Below, in pieces: positions 10,516 to 22,798 of a stretch of DNA of 64,000 bases. The notes under the pieces are model-generated. The model made no database searches. It was not told the origin of the DNA and was given only the letters and a program-made list of their open reading frames with translations. Position 1 is the stretch's first letter, and every line of letters starts with the position of its first letter. The translations under genes and the position numbers were made by a program. The DNA is from Nannochloris sp. 'desiccata' (Eukaryota > Chlorophyta > Trebouxiophyceae > Chlorellales > Chlorellaceae): assembly GCA_019044685.2 (NCBI GenBank), contig JAGTXX020000015.1, positions 806,001-870,000 of the forward strand, given 5' to 3'.

Positions 10516-11584
10516 ATGCGTGCAGTGGGCATCTTTGTGTGTGCACTGGCACTGATCGGGGCAGCTGCCGCCAGCAGCAACGCCCGTGAGGTAATATCAC
10601 ACATCTTCATTACTTGATTACCACGAATGCGGGACGGTTAGGGCTGTGTCAGCCCCCAATTGTTCCCGCAAGCGACTCCCGGTTAGGCGACGAGTCATTG
10701 CCCGCGGTTGACCTAATTTCACCCAAGAACCTTCCAATTTGCAGTTACTAGCCAATGATAGGTTGCCTAAAGACTCCAGCAGCCTTCCTGAGTGCCCACC
10801 GAATCTGCCTGTCACTGAGACTGGGGTCCCTGGATTAAAGCCTATGATTGATGTGCGCACCAGGCCTTCTGGAATCTCTACGCGCAACTTTAACTGCTTT
10901 GGTGGTGTTCCCAAGACCTACAGCGAATATTCCGCTGAGCTGAACCAGGTGGAACAGTTGTGGAAGGGCGATCTTTATTACGATGTCAATGGCTTCCCTA
11001 CATTTGCCCTCACCTTCCAAGATCCTTATCAGGATTACATTAGGACCAATCGCACGGTTGTCACCTTCAAAGAGTTTGTCGAGGTTCCTTCTCCCACTCC
11101 TGGGGCTGCTCCTTGGGCTCGTTACAAAGTCATGTCTGATACAGGCAACCCTCCTTTTTCTTATGTTGAGCGTACGAATACTGGAGGAGGCGCTATGCCT
11201 AGTTCATGCAAGGGTGGAGCAGACATTGCGAAAGTCTCCTACAATGCCACCTATAATTTCTACATGTGCAACGAGGCCCCTGCTGTCCCTGTCGCCCCCA
11301 TCATGCCTGCAGTCCCTGACTTGCCTAGCCCTTCCCCTAGCCCTGACATTGTTCCTACGGCAGAACCCCCTGTCCCTGCTGTTGCTGAAGAACCCATTCC
11401 TGCTATTGCTGAAGAACCCATCCCTGATGCTACTCCTTCTACCCCTGTTATCGCGATCACCTTCCCTTCTCCTACCGCCACCCCGTTGTCACCCACCGTT
11501 GAAGTCGCAGCTTCCGGTTCTTATACGATTAAAGCTGCGATGAGCGCGTTTGTTGCTACTGTACTGTTCGCCATGTTGGCATAA
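10516..11584 (+). CDS. Secreted DUF3455-like protein with Pro-rich stalk (paralogue 2)
   Basis: Exon 1 (10516-10590) encodes MRAVGIFVCALALIGAAAAS, a signal peptide. Intron 10591-10744 (154 bp, phase 0) joins to exon 2 (10745-11584); total 304 residues. It shares with its neighbour the GAAPWARYKVMSDTGN segment typical of DUF3455, YVERTNTGGGAMP, and an ending CKGGADIAKVSYNATYNFYMC with the two Cys in matching places. The stalk here contains repeated EEPIPAIAEEPIPDA-type units and Ser/Pro blocks rather than Val/Ala ones. The C-terminus is again hydrophobic (AAMSAFVATVLFAMLA). Shared signal peptide, intron position, two-Cys motif, stalk and tail make tandem duplication clear, but the domains have diverged strongly. 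Function unknown; I infer a cell-surface role. Confidence 0.68.
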
Positions 11585-12076
11585 GTAAACTAAATTTGCT
11601 TACTCTCTTGCCCTTTATTCCTTATTACCTCTCTTTTCTTTTCTCTTGTTCTGTGAAAAAAGTATGATCGATTGTTGCTCTGTTGCTCAAGTATCATCGC
11701 AGGATAGTGCAATTTCTTTTCATTAATAGTCCACCTCTTTCCCTATGTTATACTTAAATTAAGTTGACTTTATTGAGTTTCATCAGTTCAGCAGTGGTCA
11801 CTGACCAGCCTGGGGACCCCAGTGGCATTGGGGTCAACATTTTCCGAACCTAGGTTTTTTTTTCGATTTTAGAGCCTCGCAGCCTCGAATTGAACGGATA
11901 TGCACGGAAATCACATCAGGTGCCCGCAATTCATTTCTTTGAAACGTAGCTTAAACTTGATACCCAGGGTTGAGGCCTAAATTTCGAGGCATCTTGTAAA
12001 TTTTAAACCCCTAAAAAGGATTCAAAAGGTCAAATAACGCAAAAAGCCAAAAAGCCATACAAAATCTGCTTCCTTA
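11585..12076. other. Intergenic region DUF3455-like gene 2 / PTOX
   Basis: 492 bp. It contains a cluster of nested inverted repeats at 11795-11835 (listed separately). The rest is unremarkable AT-rich sequence and should include the PTOX promoter. Confidence 0.5.
11795..11835. repeat. Cluster of three overlapping dyads
   Basis: TGGTCACTGACCA (11795-11807) and CTGGGGACCCCAG (11810-11822) are each perfect 13-bp palindromes with a one-base centre, two bases apart. GACCCCA (11815-11821) can also pair with TGGGGTC (11829-11835) across a 7-base loop. The cluster lies about 240-280 bp before the PTOX start and about 210-250 bp after the preceding stop. It could be a protein-binding site or an RNA 3' structure. 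Confidence 0.75.
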
Positions 12077-13677
12077 ATGATGACGACATCTATGGGACTT
12101 CATAAACTTCAAGATCAGTTCATTTTAGCTCGTAAAAGGTAAGCAATAAACAAGATTTCTGCATGCATGATCACAATTTCAAGATATTATTACTGGTCTT
12201 CTACCGCACCAGTCTAAGAAATCTCGTCGTCAAATTTCCCATGATTTTCTCTCTTTTCCACTATTTCTACAGCGTTCACACTCGACCAGCTCGTAATTTC
12301 TGCCTCCGTCCTCATGCCGTTGCCACTCCAAACAAGTTCAAACCCAAATCAACCAACTCTTCTCTGGACCTCCCTTCCGCCTCTTCAGAACTCGTTTTTA
12401 TTGACGAAACCACTGGACAAACCATCAAAGTCATGCCAGCTGATTACGGCTTCCGTTCCGGTTCAGGCCGCCTCTATCAATCCAGCTATGGAGCCATACC
12501 TACCTCAATTTGGGAGCTTGCCGCTGACAATTTCCGTAAAGAATTGGTAGCTTTACGTCGTTCCGTACGATATGATGAATATAGAGAAATTGCAGATAGC
12601 CAAATTGCTGCAGGAGCTGGCCCTTTAAAAAAGTTCGGATTGACAGCAGGAGGATATCTCCGACAAAAAATTTCTGCTCTTGATGAATGGCTTGAAGGTA
12701 ACGACGTGCTGAAGAAACTAAACCTCCCACGCGATGCACGTGATCCTCATCTATCCCCCGAACAATCCGATGTTCTCAACCGCGTCCGCCAATTGAAACT
12801 AAACGACGCGAAAGTTACCCAAAGGGAAAAAAGAAGACAAGCAGCCGAGGGTGGTGTTGATGCCCCCTGGCCAATATACTTTGCCTACATATCTCTATGT
12901 TGGTTGATCGATGTCCCATATGCAGGGAGACCTATTCAGCGCTTTTGGTTTTTAGAGACTGTAGCTAGGATGCCGTATTTCGCTTATATCTCCATGTTGC
13001 ATCTCTATGAAAGCATTGGGTGGTGGCGGGCTGGTGCTGAAATACGCAAAATTCATTTTGCTGAAGAATGGAATGAGCTCCACCATTTACAAATCTTAGA
13101 ATCTTTGGGTGGGGATTTGATGTGGTTTGATCGCTTTCTGGCTGAGCATGCTGCAATATTCTATTATTGGGTATTGGTGATCATGTACTCACTCAGCCCA
13201 AAAGCGTCGTATACGTTTTCAGAGCTGGTCGAGCACCACGCTGCCGATACGTATTCTGAATTTGCAGAACAGAATGAAGAGTTATTAAAGACAATCCCAC
13301 CTCCGTTGGTGGCGCTTAATTACTACAAGGCAGGAGACTTCTATCTATTCGATCAGTTGCAGACGGGATGGCAAGCGCAGACCCCCCGTCGTCCTTCATG
13401 CAATAACCTTTACGATGTGTTTATTAATATCAGAGATGATGAGAATGAACATATCAAGACTATGGGCGCGTGCAAAGATGGGAGTATCACTGCAGAATTG
13501 GCCAAAGAAGAGGAAGCAAGGTGTATTGCACGGGGTGCCCAGGTCAGAGTACTGAGAGCCTATGATGCTGCGTCGTCTGATAGCAGTTCAATGAGTAGTT
13601 CGGTGAACGATTCGATTGAAGCAGACGGGGAGTTGGGGGTTTTGTATAGCTACAGTAGTGATCAAGAGGAAGATTAG
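12077..13677 (+). CDS. PTOX: Plastid terminal oxidase (PTOX, IMMUTANS type)
   Basis: Di-iron plastoquinol oxidase of thylakoids, used in carotenoid synthesis and chlororespiration. Exon 1 (12077-12138, ATGATG start) and exon 2 (12273-13677) are joined across a 134-bp intron (12139-12272, GTAAGC...TTCTACAG, phase 2), giving 488 residues. A start inside the intron frame at 12163 would give a non-plastid leader, so I chose the upstream exon. The N-terminus is basic and Ser/Thr-rich, like a transit peptide. Di-iron ligand motifs are all present: FLETVARMPYF (about 248), EEWNELHHL (about 283), ELVEHHAADTY (about 341) and RDDENEHIKTM (about 407). ENLYDVF-like NNLYDVFINIRDDE and PRRPSCNNLY match PTOX rather than mitochondrial AOX. 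The C-terminus has an acidic/Ser extension. Confidence 0.93.
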
Positions 13678-13932
13678 ATGGTAAGAAACAAAAAATAGTA
13701 GAAACGCGAGGCTAGGTTGTGGTCTCCGAGACGGGTTCTTCTTATTTTTTGATAATGCACACATGAACAAACACGTAGAAAATATAAAATAAATAGCAGA
13801 TACCGCTCTTTTAGTTTGTATTCCTTTAATCTTGATACTTATACACAATCTACTTCCTATGTTTGAATAATCTATACTATATTTCTTTTACATTATCTTT
13901 GCTGTGTATATTAACAAAAAAGGAACACGTAC

Positions 13933-14714
13933 TTAATCAATTCTCCGTTCTTCTCGGTCGCCACCCATCAGCTCATCCTCATCATCACCTTCTTCTCCAG
14001 CTACCTCTTCAGCATCGTCAGGCACATCATCAATCTCTGCACCTCCTTCTGTTGTACAATTCGTATTACCTCCAGCGCCACTCTTACTACTAAATTCATT
14101 TATTGTATCTACCAATTTCTGATATTCTCTAAGGAGCGCCTCGTCAACGGGAGTGTTCTCATGTGTGTTCAAAGCCGATGCATTGGCACCTGCCTGCATT
14201 AGGACACGGACAGCTGCGTTCTGGTTGTTGACACATGCCCAGTGAAGTGGTGTGTTACCTTCAATGTTTGCTAAATTGACAGTCTGCAGAGAGCAAGTGA
14301 GAAATGGGAGGTGAAGAAAAAATGAGATGCGGCATGGGCGGTGGATTATTTTCTCTCTCCAAGAGATATAGTTATTATTGAGAGATAAAACGACGTACCG
14401 CTCCGCGATCTATGAGGTTTTGAAGTAGGTCTACATGGCCATTAGCTGCTGCCATATGCGCAGCTGCAAATTGAAAGGGAAGAAGGGTTGGTCAGGACTG
14501 GAGAGGGACAATTAAAGATGCCAAATGTAATATGAAACTCGATTTCCTGTAAGCAAATAGCCATGCAATCATTATCACGCATACCACTTCTGCCTTGTTC
14601 ATCTTGTGAATTTATATCTGCGCCCTGATCTAGTGCTGATTGCACATCTTCAGCGTCATTGTAGCGAGCTCCATCTATAAGCAAATCAACAATTTCACTG
14701 TACTGAGGCGCCAT
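13933..14714 (-). CDS. Small ankyrin-repeat protein, YAR1-like
   Basis: Resembles yeast Yar1, the chaperone of ribosomal protein uS3 (Rps3). Three exons: 14714-14585, 14463-14399 and 14283-13933, with introns 14584-14464 (GTATGC donor, phase 1) and 14398-14284 (GTACGT donor, phase 0). The product is about 181 residues. It starts MAPQYSEIVDLLIDGAR; two or three ankyrin repeats follow, with SAAHMAAANGHVDLLQNLID (Yar1 has ALHMAAANGH) and EGNTPLHWACVNNQNAAVRV. The C-terminal third is acidic (DDAEEVAGEEGDDEDE), also as in Yar1. Many small ankyrin proteins look alike, so the family call is stronger than the ortholog call. Confidence 0.72.
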
Positions 14715-14972
14715 ACTTGATTTATTTGTAATGCAGAATTTATATCTATATACAGAAATTATTTAATATGCCACCATAACAAAGAGAATTCAATTTTAAA
14801 ATTTCTTTCTCTCCCCACCGCCTGCAGCGCCTACAGTCAAAGGGACTCTTCGACCCGGGTTTGCATCGCCAGAACTGGAACTGAACTTAAGCTGTGGATG
14901 TGCTGTTATGAATTACAAGCAATAAAATAACAATAGATTGAATATAGTAATAAACGCTATCACCTGTGCTCC

Positions 14973-17195
14973 CTACCTCTCAGCACAATTATTGTGTCCT
15001 TGCTGGTGCTGCTGCTTCCTCTCTTGTTGCTGCCGTTTTCTCAAATGCTGCAACAACATCATCATCGCAGCAGGCGTCACTCCAGAGATTCTCTGTGCCT
15101 GTGCCAATGTCTCTGGCCTACGTGTTTCCAATTTTTCTCTATCTTCTGCAGATAATTGCAAAACGGAATAATCCAGATTTCTGGGAATGTTCACTGCATG
15201 ATCTCGTAGCAGCTCTTCTGCATCAGCAGCTTGTCGTTTCAAATAAGGTCGATAATGACAGTTATACGTTGCTGTAGCGACATATCCAGCTGAACCTCCG
15301 CGTTCTAATTCAATTGCAAGGGTGCTCAAAGCCTCGGCGTCGGGATGTTTTTCCGCAGCTGCTGCAGTTGCTATTGAAGAAAGCGTCGCTCCTTGTCTCG
15401 TTAGCATCTCTGCTGCGGTAAGCTTTCCACCATCTTGTGCTACAGAAAACCCTTGTCTGCTCCATGCTGTACTTGATAAACTGACTTTATTTAATATATT
15501 CTCAGCAGCAGCAATTTTATTTTTCCGTTGATTAAAAATTTCCATTCGGTGTCCTTGCACCAATCCCAAATCAATTCCTCTTTGAGTTAATCGAAGATCT
15601 GCGTTGTCTGGGCGTAATTGTAACCGAAACTCTGCTCTGGAACTCATCATACGGTACGGTTCACTCGTACCTCTGCTAACGAGATCGTCTACTAGTACAC
15701 CCATGTAACCATCCGCTCTCGTCAATACCAGATTTTCAGACTTGTCATTAAAAGCTGCATTAGCACCTGCAATAAGTCCTTGTGCTGCTGCCTCCTCATA
15801 CCCGGTCGTACCGTTAATCTGACCAGCCAAGTACAACCCTTGTACTTTCTTCGTTTCTAAAGTTAAAAACAACTCACGTGGGTCTATATAGTCATATTCA
15901 ACTGCATATGCCGGAACCAGAAGACGTGAGTCTTCCAATCCAGGGATAGTACTCAATAATTTTGGTTGATCTTCTGGTTCTAAGCTACAACTGAGCCCAT
16001 TTGGGTAGACCACATCGGTGTTCAGGCCTTCGGGTTCCAGCCACACATGGTGCGTTCGACCAGGGAAACGACGAAATTTGGTTTCTAAGGAAGGACAATA
16101 GCGCGGTTCTACACAAGAAGAGGCTTGTCCAGCAGTCATTCCGCTGTCAAATCGTGCACCACGGCCAGAAGTAATGCATTCAGCCATCCAAGATTCAGTA
16201 GCAGCAGTTGTGCGTGTGCCGTAACACGCTACTTGCTTGGCAGGAGGAACCCACATTGCTTCTTTATCAGCATTCAAGAATGAAAATGGTACTGGATGTA
16301 CATCCCCGGGCTGAGAAATACATTTTGAGTAATCTATAGTACGACCATCGATTCTGGGAGGAGTCCCAGTTTTGAGACGTCCAAGAGAAAAGCCAAGAGA
16401 AGCGAATGTACGAGCTAACTGTGTAGATGCACCTGCTGCTATTTCATCTGCAGGATCTGTCATTGTTGATGCAGCAGATAGGTGTCGTTGGTTTTGATTA
16501 TTACTATTACTAGCAAAGGTAGAAGAGGTTGAGGAGGAGGCGGTTACGGAAGCTTGGCTGGCAATACGACCAGCAGGACGTGTTTGACTGCCCACGTGAA
16601 TCACACCTCGTAGAAAAGTACCAGTAGTAACTACCACACTATTGCAGTTAATCTTTTCTCCAGATGCTAGTTTAACTCCAACAATTTTGACAGCTTGTTG
16701 GCTTTCGTCGACATTTATTTTATTTATTGGTCCGGCCTTTTCCATCAAAATATCAACGACAGCTCCATCAAATATCTCTAATTTTCCACCGTTCATGGAT
16801 TTTAATGCCTTCTGCATGTGTTTCTTATACAAGTCTCGATCCATTTGCGCTCTTGGACCTCGTACCGCTGGTCCTTTAGAAGCATTGAGCACTCTACATT
16901 GAATTCCCGATTGATCAGCAACTAAACCCATCAAACCACCTAAAGCATCGACTTCACGAACCAAAGTACCCTTTGCTAGACCGCCTATACTGGGATTACA
17001 GCTCATTTCACCAATAGAGCGTTCGGGGGAAGGAGTGACGAGTAGAGTGGTGGCTCCGCATCGGGCGGCGGCAGCGGCGGCTTCACAGCCGGCGTGACCT
17101 CCACCGACGACAATGACGTCAACTCTGCTGCTGGTGGCGCCGGCGAGTGCAGAAAAATAACGTGTTGCTTGTCGCCACATTTTATTGGGCTTCAA
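14973..17195 (-). CDS. MTO1: MnmG/GidA-type tRNA uridine 5-carboxymethylaminomethyl modification enzyme (MTO1)
   Basis: FAD-dependent enzyme that, with MnmE/GTPBP3, modifies the wobble uridine (U34) of organellar tRNAs. Single exon, 740 residues. The N-terminus ([17 protein letters not shown]) looks like a mitochondrial presequence. FAD-binding motif [17 protein letters not shown] lies at about 26-42. Further family motifs are [96 protein letters not shown] and the C-terminal [17 protein letters not shown]. Two insertions are unusual: a Ser/Asn-rich stretch at about 215-260, and further residues before the C-terminal helical domain. The tail ends in a Gln/His-rich run. The neighbouring genes show no functional link. 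Confidence 0.93.
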   Translation of the reverse strand: MKPNKMWRQATRYFSALAGATSSRVDVIVVGGGHAGCEAAAAAARCGATTLLVTPSPERSIGEMSCNPSIGGLAKGTLVREVDALGGLMGLVADQSGIQCRVLNASKGPAVRGPRAQMDRDLYKKHMQKALKSMNGGKLEIFDGAVVDILMEKAGPINKINVDESQQAVKIVGVKLASGEKINCNSVVVTTGTFLRGVIHVGSQTRPAGRIASQASVTASSSTSSTFASNSNNQNQRHLSAASTMTDPADEIAAGASTQLARTFASLGFSLGRLKTGTPPRIDGRTIDYSKCISQPGDVHPVPFSFLNADKEAMWVPPAKQVACYGTRTTAATESWMAECITSGRGARFDSGMTAGQASSCVEPRYCPSLETKFRRFPGRTHHVWLEPEGLNTDVVYPNGLSCSLEPEDQPKLLSTIPGLEDSRLLVPAYAVEYDYIDPRELFLTLETKKVQGLYLAGQINGTTGYEEAAAQGLIAGANAAFNDKSENLVLTRADGYMGVLVDDLVSRGTSEPYRMMSSRAEFRLQLRPDNADLRLTQRGIDLGLVQGHRMEIFNQRKNKIAAAENILNKVSLSSTAWSRQGFSVAQDGGKLTAAEMLTRQGATLSSIATAAAAEKHPDAEALSTLAIELERGGSAGYVATATYNCHYRPYLKRQAADAEELLRDHAVNIPRNLDYSVLQLSAEDREKLETRRPETLAQAQRISGVTPAAMMMLLQHLRKRQQQERKQQHQQGHNNCAER

Positions 17196-17564
17196 TTGGA
17201 GTTGAGGTGCACATGATCAGAGAATGGGATGTTGGCAATCATATGAGACTTGAGCGCTTGAGGATCCATCACGTTTTTAAAGAAGTTTAGTAGGGGCGAT
17301 GTTGTTTAGTAGGGCCGATGTATTGATGAGAACATATTATAATGTTCTAATCTGCAAATTTGCTGCTAAATTCAGTGTCGTTGCAACGAACAAGAAGCTA
17401 GCCGACAAGATAAAACCTTGCAAAAATTGTGTCTTGTCCATAGATTCATCATACTGATTCCGTTTATAATAAGTGCATAATCAGTCTGGCATGCATCATT
17501 GGGTCGTGAGCGCAGTTTTATTGTAAGTAATCTAACCCTTTTCGATCTAACAATTTCCCCAATC
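17196..17564. other. Divergent promoter region MTO1 / VPS13
   Basis: 369 bp between two 5' ends. A 17-bp direct repeat lies at 17286-17302 and 17305-17321 (TTTAGTAGGGGCGATGT, 16 of 17 identical, G/C difference). No TATA element is evident. Function unknown. Confidence 0.5.
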
Positions 17565-20500
17565 ATGTTTGAAGCACAGGTAGCATATTATCTGAACAAA
17601 TACTTGGGAAAGTATGTAGAGGACATTGATGAACGGTCTTTGACGTAAGCTTAGTATTTTCTCAACTTGCATATATTTTTACCTTGGATCACTTGTTATA
17701 TTCTTTACGTATTACCTCTATACTACTCTAATTTCTCTCAATTTATCACCTTCAAATAACATACTGCAGTATATCGATCTACGAGGGCAATGTGGTGTTA
17801 AAGAACCTTCGTCTCAAGCCTGATGCCTTGGCAGAGTTAGATCTTCCCATCACCGTTAAGGCAGGTCTTTTAGGAAGCCTTACCTTAAAGGTACCATGGA
17901 GCAGCCTTGGCCGCGTTCCTGTAGATGTCACTATCGATCGTCTCTACATTTTGGCAGCTCCCCGTGAGGATGAAGCGGGATGCAGCAAAGAAGATACCAT
18001 AGAAGCGTTGATCACAGCTTTCCAAGAATCAAAGTTAACACGTGTCGCTCGTCAGGAGTCCCAATGGATTGATGAACTCCGTGAACTTGAACAGAAAAAA
18101 GATCAAGCTGCTCTCACAAAATCAGAAGCTGGTGGGAGGTCCCCTGGTGGTGGTGACGGAGCTGATACCGGTAGCGGAGGTGGCGGTGGTTTTCTTCGAG
18201 GTCTTATTGATACCATTCTAGGCAATTTACAATTCTCAATTAGCAACGTACACGTCAGGTATGAAGATGCAGAAACACACCCAGGCCAGCCATTTGCATG
18301 CGGTCTCACTCTAGAGAAAATGTCGGGCTCAACTGTAGATGAATTAGGCCGGCCCGCCTTTATCACCTCAAGCCCCTTGGACCTCCTTAGAAAAGCATTA
18401 TTACTCCGGCGCATTGCACTTTATTTTGATTGCAATGTATCTGCCTGGGATCCTGGCCAGATTTGGAAGAAAGTACCACCTGCTGAGTGGGAGGGATGGT
18501 TCCAACCTGGTATTGCCTTGGACGGAATTATGGACTCTCTAGGTGGAAAGTCTGGAAGGTCTCAAGGATCTGGTGCACGCACACGGCATTATCTCTTACA
18601 GCCTGTAGATGGTCGAGCTATGTACACTCGTAGAGGACGTAATGTTCATCGTACAGAATCAGAGCCAGCATCAGAAATTGAAATTTCTCTGGATGCGGTA
18701 GCGGTAGCGCTGACTCAGCAACAGTACCGTAGCTACTCTTTACTCCTAAGTGAGGTATCTACATTCACAGCACGGTTACCTCAGTTGGGGTATCGGCCAA
18801 AATGCAGACCCTCTCCCGGGTCTAATGCCAGGATGTGGTGGAAATATGCGGGATTAGCGGTGAAGCAACAAATAGAGTCCAGAAAGCTGACGTGGAATCA
18901 GGTCGTCAAATTTGGACAGCAGAGGAGGCAATATGTTGCTCTGTATGTGAAATACTTAAATGGGGAGACCTCATCGAGAAGAAGCAAACAATTAACTACG
19001 CCTGTGAAGAAAGGTCATCGGTCTTCCGGCGGCAGTTTAGAGATACGTCCTCGTGGTAGCCCTGCTGCTGGTGTTGGTGTCCGTAGTCCTGGCAGCGCTG
19101 ATGTATCAGAAACCGGGGAAGAAGAAACTGCTCCTGCTTCTTTTGCTGCTTCTGTAGTTTCAGAAATTGAGTCCGAGGCAGAAATTGAAGAAAACATCGC
19201 CCTCCGAGCTTCTTCTAATAGCGATCTCCCTGAAGAGATCCTTACCATGGATGCTGCTTTACCCGAACAGACTATTATCATGTTTAGACGACTAGCGTAT
19301 GCTGAAGTTCAGAGAATGCGAAAACGAGCAGCAAAAGCTGCAGCCGCTGCTGGGAAAACTGAAAAGCAATCTTCTGATGCTGGTGGTGGTTGGCTTGGGT
19401 GGCTTATGGGCGCTAAACCAGCTACTAATAAAAGTCCTAGATCTCCCAGAGGAGAAGAAACTGAGCTTCTCTCTTTCCCTCCTGCTCTCGACACTGCCAA
19501 AGGAGCTCAAAGAGCCGACCTCTCAGAGGAAGAATTTACAAAGCTTATTGAACTCGTATCTCAGCAGGAAGAAGGCCTTAAACTCGGTATAGAAACCCCA
19601 TATTCTCTAATAACGCAAATTACTGTGCGTGTAGGGTCTGCTTCTGCTGTGCTGTATGGCATTGACGGTGGTACCGTGCTGCGGGGTAGTCTAGAAGGTA
19701 TAAGTGCTGCTGCAGCTTTCTTCCCTGTGACACATCGTATACAGTTGGGTGTGACTGCAATGGGAGTAGAAAGTCCTGAAGGGGTGTTTTTACAAACTGG
19801 AGCTGAAGAAATATTGAGTACAGGTGATGGTAGTCGGCCAATGGAGATTGACCGGGCCGGTAAGAAAGAAACAACGCCTTTTTGGTTTTTGTCACTTTTC
19901 CCCCCTTATTTTTATTTTGACTTCTCTAAATATATCTTTATTATTGTATTCTTACTTTTACTAGGTTCCATAGTGGGTGAAATGAGGGCAATCACCTCTC
20001 ACCAAGCGCTTGCCGTCTCTGTCGTCCAACGCCCTCAAGACAACAGTGCCGACCTACTAGTAGATGTTATCCTCACCCCGAGCTACGTGTATTACAGCGC
20101 TGGAACCGTAGATAGAGTAGTTAAATTCTTTACTCCACCTCGGGAGCTCCAAGCTCTTGATTTCACCACATTAAGCGCCGCTGCGACTTCACAGCTTGAG
20201 AGAGCGAGGCGAGCAGCTGCCGAATACGCCGCAGCTGCTTTATCAAATAAGCCTCGATTACGTATGCGTCTAGATTTAGAAGCCCCTAAAGTAGCTATCC
20301 CAGTGAAAGATGCTCAGGGAGAGGTTAGTTTAGCGCTGGATTTGGGTAGATTTATTATAGAAACTGATCATTCCACTGCCGCTATGTTGCCGCCCGAGGA
20401 GGCTGGTCTCTATGAATGCATTAAATTAACTGGCAGCAACGTCTCTGCGTATGCTGTAGACGGTGCATTTGACTGGGCATCACTTTCTAACTCTTCTTCT

Positions 20501-22731
20501 CATGGTACTACTACCAGTACGAGTGCAAATAAAGACGAAAAAGGAAGAAAGAAATCTCCGTCACCGCTGCTGGTCCCACTGCTCGATCGATGTGGGATGG
20601 AAGTAGGTCTACAAGCAGCTCGCTATCCAGATCCAAAGTATCCTATGATTCGTTTATCTCCTACTATACCTGTACTGCATTTCCATGTCAGCCCTGGACG
20701 GATAGGAAGGTTGTTGAGGGTCATTAATGGAGCATTGCCATCTGCTGCTGAATCTGCGCAAGGTACCCTCCCTACCTCTTTAGAAGAAAGCAAGGACAGC
20801 GGTGATGTTATTCCTCTAACAACTCCATTACGTAGTGGTGATAGTGGTCTTCAAAATCAAGAAAGTGAGAATGCTGCATGGCGAGCACGTGCTGACGTGG
20901 AAGGTCCAATAAAAATTCTCACCTGGTCTGGGATTGGCCGAGCTACTGCCACGTGGTGTCCTCGTCACGCAGTACTCTATCAGGGTAAATTGTACCTGTA
21001 CGAACAGGAGAAAGGGGATAAGGTGGTAGCTACCGTACCTATCTGGCCAGACAAGGTGGTCTTGCATGTACCTCAGCACTACATTGGTGGCTGTCAGCAT
21101 GTATTGGCAATCACTGATAGTTCAAGTAGTACGTCTTCTAGTACTTCTAGTAGGGATGTCAGGAGGGTAGTGGAAGATTCCAGTTCTACAATTGTTAGAT
21201 TTGACAGTGAAGAAACTGCAGCAGAGTGGTATCGAGCACTGTTGTCTGGACAACAGACTCTCCAAAGCTTGGCTGCTGCCGGCATTGGCATCGGTATCGG
21301 CGGTGGTGGTGGTACTGCAGGTACCGGAAGAGAGCTAGATTGGGAAGTAGCATCATCTACAATCTCTTCCTCCGATGCAGGAGGTGAAGATACCCCCCAC
21401 GCGGCTGCAAAACTTGAAAAAAGCAGCAAAGATGAAGAAGAATTTGGTGGAACAACAAGAGAAGCAGAATTGGAACCGCCGAGTGTCGTAGTGCTACAGG
21501 TACATGCTACTTTGGGAGAATTTGCAATATTCTGTAGTGGCCGTGAACCGGCGTCTTACTGGCCTCCAGATCCTCCCTCTGCTACACGTGTCTCTACTCA
21601 AGATCTAACTGCCACAGGCACACAATGTGGTTCACCGTTTGCTCATCAGGCAAATGCAGCAGCAGTACCGACAGAGGCCGAAGCCAAAGAAGTCGATGGC
21701 GAAGTTTCATTAGTTATCTTGCGCGCTTCTGGTGGTTCTCTTGGCTTTGAATATGGCACGTTTGGTATGACTATTCACACAGTTCTTGGCTCTTTAGATA
21801 TATTGGATGCCTTGGTAGGTAGAAAGAACGCTGCCTCGTGTTTCATGGCGTGTAGTAGTAGACCAAGTGCTGGTGCGGTTGAGGTCGATGAAGATGTGTT
21901 TTTTGACCCTGTAGCTGGTTTATCTCGCTCATTAAGCAATCTGTCTACTGGTAGTGGTAGTGGTACTTCTGGTGGATTTCTCTCCCCATCTGCCTCGACG
22001 CCTCGAAAAGGGAATTTCGAGGCAAAAGATAAAAATCACGAACAAGATTTAGCTGAATTCACATTAAAATTACGGAGACCGGATTCAAAAGAATATGAAG
22101 GTGTCGATACAGCGTTAGATGTGACGTTGAATACACTTTATTTCTATTGCAATAGGCCGACTGTTGCTGCGTTGATTGCTATGGGGCTTGATGTGGGGGC
22201 AGTAGCTTCTGCTGCTTTTGGTACTGCCGATAGTCCTGCAGCTGATGTACCTCCTAGTGCTGACTCAGGTGGTATTGAATCATTCTCTGTTTCTCCGGGT
22301 GCTGCCGGAGAATCTACTTCTGCGACGCCAGGTTCTTTGGTAAAGGCAGCTGAAGAGGGAGCTAGTTCTGCTCTAGGAGTAGAGAAACTCCAAGGTCTTG
22401 AGCTTCTCTCTGATGTTGGTTTGCCACAAGGTGCAAAACGAACTATGTTTGCGATGAATATCACTCTAAGCACCCTGCAAGTAGTATTAAATTATGAAGG
22501 CATGGAAAATGAAAGTTTGGCTGAAGCGTGTATCACAGATTTCAGTTTTGGGTTGTCTGTGTTGCCTGATGGTGGAATGGAAATACAATCTGCTTTAGGG
22601 AATGTTTCAGCGGTAAGTCTATTTGAAAGAAATCTGGTTTAATTAACACAGTGTTTCACTTTGAAAGAAAAAATTGGCAGTTTCTTGCTTTCTTTCTTGC
22701 TTGCTTTCTTTCTTTCTTTCTTTCTTTCTTG

Positions 22732-22798
<67 letters not shown>

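Noticed and set aside
12163..12272. Start of PTOX at 12163 without an intron
   Set aside because: The frame is open, but the region has donor and acceptor signals, and the upstream exon with ATGATG gives a transit-like leader in matching phase.
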